Below are positions 48,609 to 57,098 of a DNA stretch of 64,000 nucleotides, in pieces. The position numbers and the translations under genes were made by a program. The DNA comes from Burkholderia aenigmatica (GTDB lineage: Bacteria; Pseudomonadota; Gammaproteobacteria; Burkholderiales; Burkholderiaceae): the NCBI RefSeq assembly GCF_902499175.1, contig NZ_CABVQC010000031.1:28139-92138 (forward strand), read 5' to 3'. A model generated the notes under the pieces. It ran no database searches. It was not told the origin of the DNA and worked only from the letters and a program-made list of their open reading frames with translations. Each line of letters opens with the position of its first letter. Position 1 is the stretch's first letter.

Positions 48609-50180
48609 TCAACTCGACACATACCGCGACGGCAGCGCCGGCGCATCCGCCGGAATCGTGACGAGCGACGTGTTCAGCCAACCCTGCGGCGAGCCATTCG
48701 ACTGCGCATACGCGCCGACGTACGGCATCATCCGCGTCGTCTGGTAGACCTGCGGCGTCCACCCCGCGGGCGCAAGGAAGATCGACGTCGCGCGCTTCTC
48801 GCTATACGCGGACGCACCATACGTCGAGATGTTCCACAGCGTCTGCTGATACGTCGCATAGTCGGCGTTGTGCCGCGACCCACCGGCCTGCCAGCCTTCG
48901 AGCTGGATAAACGTGTTGTACGTGCCGGCACCCGCGAGCAGGTTGTTCACCGTGCGCCCGTACAGGAACGACAGGATCAGCCCGCAGTTCGCCGGCGCGA
49001 AATCGCTGCCGACGCTCAGGTAATAGCGGCCGGTCGTGTTCAGGACCGACGCGTAATGCGAGTTGCCGATATCGGTCGACGTCGTCAGCGCGCTCGCGCC
49101 CATGAAGCTGTCGAACGCCTGCATCGTGACGCCCGCCGGCAGGTCGCTCGTCGCGCTGATCGCGACGATATGCGAACCGGCCGCCAGCAGCGTCAGGAAC
49201 GCGGACAGCGTGCCCGCGTTCCAGTTGCCCTGCGCATCGACGAACGGAAACGCGCGATACCCCGTCAGCGCGAACACCGCCGGATCGGTACCGGCCTGCC
49301 ACGCGATCTGCGGCACCCACATCGTCAGCGGGCCGGCGTTCGATGCACCGGACACGTACTGGTTCAGCGCATCGATGAGCTGCGCATCGGCTGCGGGCAG
49401 CACGCCATACGCGGCGCCGTTTTGCCAGCGCTGCACCCATTGGGCGACGAAGCCCGCGAGCTGGCCGCCGGTGAAGTCGGCGGGCGGCACGTAGCCGAGC
49501 GGGCCCGTGCTTTGGTACGCGGACTGGATTGCCGCAGCCGTACGCACGTTGCTGCCGAACATGCTGTTCGCGAAATCCTGGCAGTTGTTGGCCGGCGGCG
49601 TCGCGAGCTGCGCAAGCGGGACGACCCACGCCCCGTTTGCGGTCGCGACACCGCGATACAGCGTGAGATTCGCGACCGAATCGTGACCGGGAAACGTGGC
49701 GGCGTCGGCGCCCGACACGTAGCCGGCCGACGGCGTGACGCTCACGGTGGTCGGTTGCGACCCGAACGGATGCGTGTACGCGATCGCAAACGACGCGTCG
49801 CCGCCGGCAAGGCTGAACGATCCCGTGCAATCGCCCCAGCTGTTCGACGCGCTGACGGCGGTCGATTGCCCGGTCGAAATCTGCGCTTGCGACGCCTGCG
49901 GCAGCGAGCCGCTCTGGCTTGCCGCATTACCGTACGCGAGTGCCGTCGACGGGATCGCATTGACGACGTTGATCGTGATCGAGCGGTCGGCGATCCCGTA
50001 GTTGCGCGTGGATGCATCCGCGGCGCCGGCGGCGGCGAATGACGACGCGGACGTCGGGTTGCCGTCGCCGCCACAGGCGGCCAATGTGCCGACGAGCGGC
50101 GACAGGGTCAGCGCGGCGCCGCGCTGGATGAAGCGCCGGCGGTTCGGCGCGGACGGGCGTTCGGGTTTCGAAGCGGTCAT
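48609..50180 (-). CDS. Tat-exported protein of unknown function
   Basis: A 523-residue protein with a twin-arginine leader (RRRFIQRGAALTLSPLVG) and a following LAAC that could be lipidated at Cys35. The mature chain is rich in Ser, Thr, Ala, Gly, Asn and aromatic residues with few charges, as in secreted beta-rich proteins. Export by Tat implies folding or cofactor loading in the cytoplasm. No catalytic motif or family is recognised. Its promoter carries a striking 22-bp palindrome. Confidence 0.75.
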   Translation of the reverse strand: MTASKPERPSAPNRRRFIQRGAALTLSPLVGTLAACGGDGNPTSASSFAAAGAADASTRNYGIADRSITINVVNAIPSTALAYGNAASQSGSLPQASQAQISTGQSTAVSASNSWGDCTGSFSLAGGDASFAIAYTHPFGSQPTTVSVTPSAGYVSGADAATFPGHDSVANLTLYRGVATANGAWVVPLAQLATPPANNCQDFANSMFGSNVRTAAAIQSAYQSTGPLGYVPPADFTGGQLAGFVAQWVQRWQNGAAYGVLPAADAQLIDALNQYVSGASNAGPLTMWVPQIAWQAGTDPAVFALTGYRAFPFVDAQGNWNAGTLSAFLTLLAAGSHIVAISATSDLPAGVTMQAFDSFMGASALTTSTDIGNSHYASVLNTTGRYYLSVGSDFAPANCGLILSFLYGRTVNNLLAGAGTYNTFIQLEGWQAGGSRHNADYATYQQTLWNISTYGASAYSEKRATSIFLAPAGWTPQVYQTTRMMPYVGAYAQSNGSPQGWLNTSLVTIPADAPALPSRYVSS

Positions 50181-50226
50181 GGGCGTTCCTGGTCACGGGT
50201 TCGGGAGGCGGCAACGACGATCCGGC

Positions 50227-50248
50227 GCATTGCACACGTGTGCAATGC
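50227..50248. promoter_or_regulatory. 22-bp perfect palindrome upstream of the Tat protein gene
   Basis: GCATTGCACACGTGTGCAAT followed by GC reads the same on both strands over 22 bp, centred on CACGTG, 47 bp before the start codon. It is almost certainly the site of a dimeric repressor or activator. The regulator is not encoded next door in an obvious way; the TetR here uses a different site. Confidence 0.65.
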
Positions 50249-50451
50249 CGGTCGTAATGCTGCGATTGCCGGCATGTGCGCCGCGCGTATTTATGCGGGA
50301 GATCGATGAAACGCCCGCGACGAAACCGAGTCGTGCGTGTGACGCCGTGCACTCGCCAGGGCGGGAGAGGAGCGAGGCATGCCGGCGCAACGTTTTGGGG
50401 GCCCGGCGGGGATCGGGTAAAGTGCCGCTCAACATACCGGATCGACGTTAC

Positions 50452-50466
50452 TAGACGACCGGTCTA
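50452..50466. promoter_or_regulatory. TetR operator, copy 1 (autoregulatory)
   Basis: TAGACGACCGGTCTA, with TAGAC/GTCTA arms, 22 bp before the TetR start codon. The same site differs by one base at 51150-51164, before the reductase gene. Confidence 0.75.
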
Positions 50467-50488
50467 ATCGTTGCTACCATACGCCATC

Positions 50489-51109
50489 ATGAATGCATCT
50501 TCAGGCGCGGAAGTCCGCCAGCACATCCTGAACATCGCCAAGCCGATCATGCTCCACAAGGGGTTTTCGGCGGTCGGTCTGAACGAGATTCTCGCTGCGG
50601 CGGGCATCCCGAAGGGCTCGTTCTACCATTACTTCGGCTCGAAAGAGGCATTCGGCGAAGCGCTGCTCGAATCGTATTTCGACGGCTATCTCGCGCATCT
50701 CGACAACCTGTTCAAGCACCAGGCCGGCACGGGAGCCGAGCGCCTGATGACGTACTGGAGCAACTGGCTGCACACGCAATGCGCGGACGATCCGGAAGGC
50801 AAGTGCCTCGCGGTGAAGCTCGGCGCGGAAGTGTCGGATCTGTCGGAAGCGATGCGCGCGGTGCTGCGGCACGGCACGAGCCAGATCATCGAGCGGCTCG
50901 CAGGTAGCATCGAGGCCGGGCTGGCCGACGGCTCGCTGAGCGCGGTCGCCGATCCGTCGCATACGGCCGCGATCCTCTACGAGCTGTGGCTGGGCGCGAC
51001 GCTGCTGGAAAAGATTCACCGCAACCGCAAACCGCTCGAACGGGCGATGGTCGAAACGCGGCGCATGCTGAACCTGCCGCCGCTCGAGCCGAGCGGAGCG
51101 CAGGCGTAA
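50489..51109 (+). CDS. TetR/AcrR-family regulator
   Basis: A 206-residue repressor with the TetR helix-turn-helix at residues 8-52 (ILNIAKPIMLHKGFSAVGL, then AAAGIPKGSFYHYFGSKEAF) and a helical ligand-binding domain with several cysteines (for example CADDPEGKC). It resembles NemR/AcuR-like repressors that respond to electrophiles, fitting the reductase downstream. The ATG at 50489 is chosen over 50471, which lies closer to the operator. It is flanked by two matching operators, so it probably controls itself and the downstream genes. Confidence 0.9.
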   Translation: MNASSGAEVRQHILNIAKPIMLHKGFSAVGLNEILAAAGIPKGSFYHYFGSKEAFGEALLESYFDGYLAHLDNLFKHQAGTGAERLMTYWSNWLHTQCADDPEGKCLAVKLGAEVSDLSEAMRAVLRHGTSQIIERLAGSIEAGLADGSLSAVADPSHTAAILYELWLGATLLEKIHRNRKPLERAMVETRRMLNLPPLEPSGAQA

Positions 51110-51149
51110 CCCGGGCGCGCATCGGCGCGCCTTGGTTTTACCCTTTTTC

Positions 51150-51164
51150 TAGACGACTGGTCTA
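51150..51164 (+). promoter_or_regulatory. TetR operator, copy 2 (reductase promoter)
   Basis: TAGACGACTGGTCTA, identical to copy 1 except at one central base, located in the 230-bp gap before the NADPH oxidoreductase gene. A CCTTTTTCT stretch lies just upstream. Confidence 0.75.
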
Positions 51165-51339
51165 CTCAATGCGCATGACGAACGTGCCACGCCGCGTTAC
51201 GCTGTCCCGATTGTTTCAACCGCACGCATGCAGTCGCGACGGCCTGAGCGCCGCCGCCGCATGCGCGCGTCTCCTGCTGGTCCATCCCTGATCCGATCGT
51301 GCCCACGAAGCACGTCCATTCCTGTTGACGGAGGCTTAC

Positions 51340-52398
51340 ATGCCGCAAAGCAAGACCGCAAACCGCCAGATCATCCTGAATTCGCGCCCGGTCGGCGCGC
51401 CGACGCCGGGCAACTTCCGCACCGAATCCGGTGAGGTGCCGACGCCCGGCGCCGGCCAGGTGCTGCTGCGCACGGTCTGGTTGTCGCTCGACCCGTACAT
51501 GCGCGGCCGGATGAGCGACGCGCCGTCCTATGCCGCGCCGGCCGAACTCGGCCAGCCGATGGTCGGCGGCACGGTCAGCCAGGTCGTTTCGTCGAACCTG
51601 CCCGCGTTCCGCGAAGGCGACCTCGTGGTCGCGGGTGCGGGCTGGCAGGACTATGCAGTGTCCGACGGCCGCGACCTGATTCCGCTCGGCCGCGACTTCG
51701 CGCATCCGTCGTACGCGCTCGGCGTACTCGGCATGCCGGGCTTCACCGCCTATACGGGGCTGTTGAAGATCGGCGAGCCGAAGGCCGGTGAAACGGTGGT
51801 CGTCGCGGCGGCCAGCGGTGCGGTCGGCGCGGTGGTCGGCCAGATCGCGAAGCTGAAGGGCTGCCGCGTGGTCGGCGTCGCGGGCGGCGCCGACAAGTGC
51901 GCGTACGTGACCGATACGCTCGGTTTCGACGTGTGCGTCGACCACCGCGATCCGGCGTTCGCCGAGAAGCTGAAGGACGCGTGCCCGAACGGCATCGACG
52001 TCTATTTCGAGAACGTCGGCGGGGCCGTGTTCGACGCGGTGTGGCCGCTGCTCAACGACCATGCGCGCGTGCCGGTATGCGGAATCATCGCGCACTACAA
52101 CGACGCGGCCTACGACGACAAGGCCGTATCGACCGGCCGCGACCGCGTGCCGGCACTGATGGGCACGATCCTGCGCAAGCGCATCCGGATGCAGGGTTTC
52201 ATCATCCTGGATCACTATGCAACCGGCTATGCGCCGTTCATGAAGGAAATGAGCGAATGGGTCGCGCAGGGCAAGGTGAAGACGCTCGAGGACGTCGTCC
52301 CCGATCTCGCCGATGCGCCTGAAGCGCTGATCGGCTTGCTCGCCGGCAAGAACTTCGGCAAGGTCGTCGTGCGCGTGGGTCCGGACGAACTGGCCTGA
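51340..52398 (+). CDS. NADP-dependent medium-chain oxidoreductase (CurA/YncB-like)
   Basis: A 352-residue medium-chain dehydrogenase/reductase without zinc ligands, of the leukotriene B4 dehydrogenase/curcumin reductase group. It has the WLSLDPYMRGRM N-terminal motif, GMPGFTAYTGL, and the AASGAVGAVVGQIAKLKGCRVVGVAGG nucleotide-binding region (residues about 152-178). It reduces the C=C bond of enones, which detoxifies reactive electrophiles. The start follows ACGGAGG. It is under the TetR operator. Confidence 0.9.
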   Translation: MPQSKTANRQIILNSRPVGAPTPGNFRTESGEVPTPGAGQVLLRTVWLSLDPYMRGRMSDAPSYAAPAELGQPMVGGTVSQVVSSNLPAFREGDLVVAGAGWQDYAVSDGRDLIPLGRDFAHPSYALGVLGMPGFTAYTGLLKIGEPKAGETVVVAAASGAVGAVVGQIAKLKGCRVVGVAGGADKCAYVTDTLGFDVCVDHRDPAFAEKLKDACPNGIDVYFENVGGAVFDAVWPLLNDHARVPVCGIIAHYNDAAYDDKAVSTGRDRVPALMGTILRKRIRMQGFIILDHYATGYAPFMKEMSEWVAQGKVKTLEDVVPDLADAPEALIGLLAGKNFGKVVVRVGPDELA

Positions 52399-52505
52399 CA
52401 CGACAGTACCGGCTTGCAGCAACAACCGGCCGCCCGCCGGCGTTACATGAAATACCTGACGCAGGCGGGCGGCTTTCCCGATTCCGTTTCGATAGGAGTG
52501 ACAAG

Positions 52506-52805
52506 ATGGCGCTTCACGTGATTGCTTCCCTGTTCCTGAAACCCGAACACGCGGAGGCCGCCGAGGCGGAACTGCGCGGCATGGTCGCGAAGACGCGCAC
52601 CGAGCCGGGCAACCGGCGCTACGACCTGTTCCGCGAGCAGGACGGCTCGCCGAACCTGCACCTGTACGAGATCTACGACGACCAGGCCGCCTTCGACGCG
52701 CATCTCGCAAGCCCGTATTTCGGTGAATTCCGTACGAAGTCGGCCGACTGGTTCACCGCGCCGCCCGTCATCAAGGTGCTGTCGGGCATCGACGTCGCCG
52801 AGTAA
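52506..52805 (+). CDS. ABM-domain (YgiN-like) putative quinol monooxygenase
   Basis: A 99-residue antibiotic-biosynthesis-monooxygenase fold protein. Typical ferredoxin-like dimer pattern: VIASLFLKPEHAEAAEAELRGMV, EPGNRRYDLFREQD, LYEIYDDQAAFDAHLASPYF (positions about 45-70). Cofactor-free enzymes of this group oxidise quinols or aromatic compounds. It follows the enone reductase and may act with it against electrophile or quinone stress. Confidence 0.85.
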   Translation: MALHVIASLFLKPEHAEAAEAELRGMVAKTRTEPGNRRYDLFREQDGSPNLHLYEIYDDQAAFDAHLASPYFGEFRTKSADWFTAPPVIKVLSGIDVAE

Positions 52806-52940
52806 CCACGCAGCACCACCGTCGCGGCCCGAGCCCACCCGTGCCGCACGGCACCCGCCGCACGGCACGCGGCGGCGATGACGACATCACGCGGCGCATC
52901 GTTCGCGCCACTTCCCCCATACACCGGCCCCGGAGGCTGA

Positions 52941-53396
52941 ATGATCACCCTCAACATCAACGGCGAAACCCGCTCGGTCGACGCCCCCGACGACATGCCC
53001 TTGCTCTGGGTGCTGCGCGATGTCGTCGGCCTCACCGGCACGAAGTTCGGCTGCGGGATCGCCCAGTGCGGCGCGTGCACCGTGCATCTCGACGGTGTCG
53101 CCGCGCGCTCGTGCGTGCTGCCGGTCGCGGCCGTCGCGGGCCGCAAGATCACGACGATCGAAGCCGTCGGCGCGACGCCGGCCGGCCACAAGGTCCAGCA
53201 GGCGTGGCGCGAGCTCGACGTCGTCCAGTGCGGCTATTGCCAGTCGGGGCAGGTGATGGCCGCCACCGCGCTGATCGCATCGAACCCGAACCCGAGCGAC
53301 GCCGACATCGACGCGGCGATGGCCGGCAATATCTGCCGCTGCGGCACGTACAACCGGATTCGCGCGGCCGTGAAGCAAGCCGCCAAGGAGGCCTGA
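52941..53396 (+). CDS. 2Fe-2S subunit of a periplasmic aldehyde/isoquinoline-type oxidoreductase
   Basis: A 151-residue iron-sulphur subunit like IorA. The plant-ferredoxin-type cluster ligands are C38, C43, C46 and C58 (CGIAQCGACTVH, then RSCVLP), and the second 2Fe-2S uses QCGYC and ICRCG in the C-terminal half. It has no signal and is presumably exported with the partner's Tat leader. It sits one base before the molybdopterin-subunit gene. Confidence 0.92.
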   Translation: MITLNINGETRSVDAPDDMPLLWVLRDVVGLTGTKFGCGIAQCGACTVHLDGVAARSCVLPVAAVAGRKITTIEAVGATPAGHKVQQAWRELDVVQCGYCQSGQVMAATALIASNPNPSDADIDAAMAGNICRCGTYNRIRAAVKQAAKEA

Positions 53397-53397
53397 C

Positions 53398-55620
53398 ATG
53401 TCCCGAGGACTGATCGAAGCAGGTCGGGCCGGCGCGGGCGTGTCGCGCCGTTCGTTCCTCAAGCTCGGCATGTCGCTGGGCGTGGCGGCGGGCGGCGGCC
53501 TGCTGCTCGGTTTCAGCCTGCCGGCCGCGGGCGACGATGCGCGCCGTTCGGTGATCGGCGGCGACGGCGATGAAACCGCGCGCGCCGGCGTGTTCGCGCC
53601 GAACGCGTTCGTGCAGATCGACCGCGCCGGCAAGGTCACGCTGGTGATGCCGAAGGTCGAGATGGGGCAGGGCGTCTATACGTCGATTCCAATGCTGGTC
53701 GCGGAAGAACTCGAAGTGCCGCTGTCGAGCGTGACGCTCGACCATGCGCCGCCGAACGAGAAGCTGTTCCTCGATCCGCTGCTCGGCGGCCAGCTCACCG
53801 GTGGCTCGACGTCGATTCGCTACGCGTGGGAACCGCTGCGTCGTGCAGGTGCGACCGCACGCACGCTGCTGGTCGCGGCCGCCGCGAAGCAATGGCATGT
53901 CGATCCGGCATCCTGTCGCGCCGCGAACGGCGAAGTGCAGCATCCGCCGAGCGGCCGGCGCGCGTCGTACGGCCAGCTCGCCGATGCGGCGGCCAAGCTG
54001 CCGGTGCCGAAGGATGTCGCGCTGAAGAAGCCGGCGGATTTCAAGCTGATCGGCACGCCCGCGAAGCGGCTCGATTCACCGGAAAAGGTCGACGGCACGG
54101 CCCAGTTCGGGCTCGACGTGCGCCTGCCCGGCATGCTGGTCGCGGTGATCGTGAACAGCCCGGTGTTCGGCGGCACGGTCGCGAGCGTCGACGATGCGGC
54201 CGCGAAGAAGATCCCCGGCGTGCGCCAGGTCGTGCGCGTCGACAACGCGGTGGCGGTGGTCGGCGATCACACGTGGGCCGCGAAGCGTGGCGCATCGGCG
54301 CTGGTCGTGAAGTGGAATGAAGGCGCGGACGCGAAGGTCTCGACGAAGGATCTTTTCGCGGATCTCGCGCATGCGGCAGCGAACGGCAAGGGCGCGGTCG
54401 CACGCAAGGACGGCGACGTCGACAAGGCATTCGCGAATGCGAAGACACGCGTCGACGCCGTCTATGAACAACCGTTGCTCGCCCACGCGACCATGGAACC
54501 GGTGAATTGCACGGTGCACGTGCGCGGCGACGGCTGCGAGATCTGGGTCGGCACGCAGGTGCCGACACGGGCGCGCGATACCGTGCAGCAACTCACGGGC
54601 CTCGCGCCCGACCGGATCGTCGTGCACAACCACCTGCTCGGCGGCGGCTTCGGCCGGCGGCTCGAAACCGACATGATCGGCCAGGCCGTGAAGATCGGCA
54701 AACAGGTCAACGCACCGGTGAAGGTGGTCTGGACGCGCGAGGAAGACGTGCAGCACGACATGTACCGGCCGTGCTACTACGACAGGATTTCGGCCGGCCT
54801 CGACGCGAATGGCAAGCCGGTTGCGTGGCAGCACCGGATCGTCGGCTCGTCGATCATGGCGCGCTTCGCGCCGCCGGCGTTCCAGCACGGCGTCGATCCC
54901 GATGCGGTCGAGGTTGCCGCCGAGCTGCCGTACGACCTGCCGAACCAGTTGGTCGACTACGTGCGCCAGGAGCCGCGCCACATACCGACCGCGTTTTGGC
55001 GCGGCGTCGGCCCGACGCGCGGCACGTTCGTGGTCGAGAGCTTCATCGACGAACTGGCCGCGCAGACCAAGACCGACCCGGTGCAGTATCGCCGCGCGCT
55101 GCTCGACAAGACACCGCGCGCGCGCAACGTGCTCGACGTCGCAACGAAGGCGGCCGGCTGGGGCGGCCCGGCGCTGCCGAAGGGGCAAGGGCGAGGTGTC
55201 TCGGTGATGCACGCGTTCGGCAGCTTCTTCTCGATCGTCGTCGACGTCGCGGTGGATAACGGCGAGGTGCAGGTGAAGCGTGTCGTGTGCGCGGTCGATT
55301 GCGGTATGGTCGTCAACCCGAACACGATCGAGGCACAGGTGCAGGGCGGCATCATCTTCGGGATCACGGGCGCGCTGTATGGCGAAATCACGATCGAGGA
55401 CGGCCGCGTCGTGCAGAGCAACTTCAACGACTACCGGATGCTGCGGATCAACGAGACGCCGCCGATCGAGGTGCATCTCGTGAAAAGCGGTGAAGCGCCG
55501 GGCGGGATCGGCGAGCCGGGCACGGCCGCGACGGCCGCGGCGGTATCGAACGCGATTTTCGCGGCGACCGGCAAGCGGCTGCGCAAGCTGCCGGTCGGCG
55601 ACCAGCTGAAGACGGCGTAA
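53398..55620 (+). CDS. Molybdopterin-binding subunit (IorB-like aldehyde oxidase), Tat-exported
   Basis: A 740-residue xanthine-dehydrogenase-family molybdenum subunit. A Tat leader (SRRSFLKLG, residues 16-24) directs it to the periplasm. Motifs include MGQGVYTSIPM, GGGFGRRLETD and the C-terminal GIGEPGTAATA with the catalytic Glu. It hydroxylates aldehydes or N-heterocycles and passes electrons through the 2Fe-2S subunit to the cytochrome c encoded next, rather than to NAD+ or O2. It is the catalytic part of the operon. Confidence 0.93.
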   Translation: MSRGLIEAGRAGAGVSRRSFLKLGMSLGVAAGGGLLLGFSLPAAGDDARRSVIGGDGDETARAGVFAPNAFVQIDRAGKVTLVMPKVEMGQGVYTSIPMLVAEELEVPLSSVTLDHAPPNEKLFLDPLLGGQLTGGSTSIRYAWEPLRRAGATARTLLVAAAAKQWHVDPASCRAANGEVQHPPSGRRASYGQLADAAAKLPVPKDVALKKPADFKLIGTPAKRLDSPEKVDGTAQFGLDVRLPGMLVAVIVNSPVFGGTVASVDDAAAKKIPGVRQVVRVDNAVAVVGDHTWAAKRGASALVVKWNEGADAKVSTKDLFADLAHAAANGKGAVARKDGDVDKAFANAKTRVDAVYEQPLLAHATMEPVNCTVHVRGDGCEIWVGTQVPTRARDTVQQLTGLAPDRIVVHNHLLGGGFGRRLETDMIGQAVKIGKQVNAPVKVVWTREEDVQHDMYRPCYYDRISAGLDANGKPVAWQHRIVGSSIMARFAPPAFQHGVDPDAVEVAAELPYDLPNQLVDYVRQEPRHIPTAFWRGVGPTRGTFVVESFIDELAAQTKTDPVQYRRALLDKTPRARNVLDVATKAAGWGGPALPKGQGRGVSVMHAFGSFFSIVVDVAVDNGEVQVKRVVCAVDCGMVVNPNTIEAQVQGGIIFGITGALYGEITIEDGRVVQSNFNDYRMLRINETPPIEVHLVKSGEAPGGIGEPGTAATAAAVSNAIFAATGKRLRKLPVGDQLKTA

Positions 55621-55636
55621 GGGGAGGACACAAGAG

Positions 55637-56947
55637 ATGCGAAATCTGACCCTGACCCATGCCGCTCACGCCCTTCGCGCGTCGCTGATCGCCATCGGCA
55701 CGCTCTGCGCGCTGGGCACCGCTGTGACCCCACAGGCCGCCACGCCCGACAGCGCGCTCGTCGCGCGCGGCGCGTATCTCGCGAAAGCGGGCGACTGCGT
55801 CGCGTGCCACACCGCGCCGCGCGGCACGCCGTTCGCGGGTGGCCTGAAGATGGTCACGCCGATGGGCACGATCTACACGACCAACATCACGCCCGATCCG
55901 GACACGGGCATCGGCGGCTATACCGAGGCCGAATTCGCCGGCGCGCTGCGCAAGGGCGTCGCGAAGGACGGTCACAACCTGTATCCGGCGATGCCGTATC
56001 CGTCGTACGCGAAGCTGAAGGACGACGACGTGAAGGCGCTGTACGCGTACTTCATGCACGGCGTCGAACCGGTGAAGCAGGCGAACCGGCCGTCGGACAT
56101 CCCGTGGCCGCTCAACATGCGCTGGCCGCTCGCGTTGTGGAACATGGTGTTCCTCGACACGACGCCTTATGCCGACAAACCGTCCAAGGATGCGATGTGG
56201 AACCGCGGCGCGTATCTCGTGCAGGGGCTCGGGCACTGCGGGTCGTGCCACACGCCGCGCGGTGTCGGCTTCCAGGAGAAGGCGCTCGACGAAGGCGGCG
56301 CGGCATTCCTGTCGGGTGCGCCGATCGACAACTGGTTCGCATCGAACCTGACCGGCGAACCCAACACGGGGCTCGGCCGCTGGAACGAGGCCGAGGTCGC
56401 GCAGTTCCTGAAGACCGGCGCGAACCGCCATGCGACCGCGTTCGGTTCGATGGTCAGCGTGATCAACCACAGCACGCAGGCGCTCTCCGACGACGATCTG
56501 GCGGCGATTTCCCGTTACCTGAAATCGCTGCCGGCGACGGGCGGCACGGGCGCACCGCCGTACCGCTACGATCCGAAGGCGACGCAGGTCGCGCTGGGCC
56601 GGCCGGCAGCCGATCCGGGCGCGAAGGTGTATAACGCTTACTGCCTGCATTGCCACGGCGTGGACGGACGCGGTTACGCGCCGCTGCTCGCGCCGCTCGC
56701 CGGCAATCCGAACGTACTCGAAGCCGATGCCGCGTCGCTGATCAACGTGACGCTGAACGGCAGCGAGACGCTCGTGATCGATGGCGTGCCGTCCGCGTAT
56801 CCGATGCCGGCGTTCTCGAACCAGCTGAACGACCAGCAGATCGCCGACGTGCTGACGTTCATGCGCGCCGGCTGGAACAACGGCGCGCCGGCGGTGCAGG
56901 CGGCGGACGTCGCGAAACTCCGCAAGGCGACGGCGGCCGCGCGCTGA
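55637..56947 (+). CDS. Triheme cytochrome c subunit
   Basis: A 436-residue secreted cytochrome with a signal peptide (residues 1-35) and three CxxCH heme sites (CVACH, CGSCH and CLHCH). It resembles the membrane-bound cytochrome subunits of gluconate and alcohol dehydrogenases, which pass electrons to ubiquinol oxidase. It belongs to the oxidoreductase operon and is the electron acceptor for it. The CLHCH site lies in a shorter third domain. Confidence 0.92.
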   Translation: MRNLTLTHAAHALRASLIAIGTLCALGTAVTPQAATPDSALVARGAYLAKAGDCVACHTAPRGTPFAGGLKMVTPMGTIYTTNITPDPDTGIGGYTEAEFAGALRKGVAKDGHNLYPAMPYPSYAKLKDDDVKALYAYFMHGVEPVKQANRPSDIPWPLNMRWPLALWNMVFLDTTPYADKPSKDAMWNRGAYLVQGLGHCGSCHTPRGVGFQEKALDEGGAAFLSGAPIDNWFASNLTGEPNTGLGRWNEAEVAQFLKTGANRHATAFGSMVSVINHSTQALSDDDLAAISRYLKSLPATGGTGAPPYRYDPKATQVALGRPAADPGAKVYNAYCLHCHGVDGRGYAPLLAPLAGNPNVLEADAASLINVTLNGSETLVIDGVPSAYPMPAFSNQLNDQQIADVLTFMRAGWNNGAPAVQAADVAKLRKATAAAR

Positions 56948-57098
56948 GCGCAGCCCCATGCGGAACGATGGCGGGCCGGCGTGCCCGCCGTCACTGCCGC
57001 CGGGTGCGTGCCTGCCCGGCGGCCTGGTGTTTTCTGTCAACCGGCGCGCGGCCGTTCGCGGCAGCGCGCGTTTATCGACGCAATGTAGGGGTGTCTGG

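Larger units (their letters stand above)
50181..50488. other. Divergent promoter region of the Tat protein and tetR genes
   Basis: A 308-bp non-coding stretch. It holds a 22-bp perfect palindrome near the Tat gene start and a TAGAC-N5-GTCTA operator near the TetR start. No convincing gene lies in it. Confidence 0.6.
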
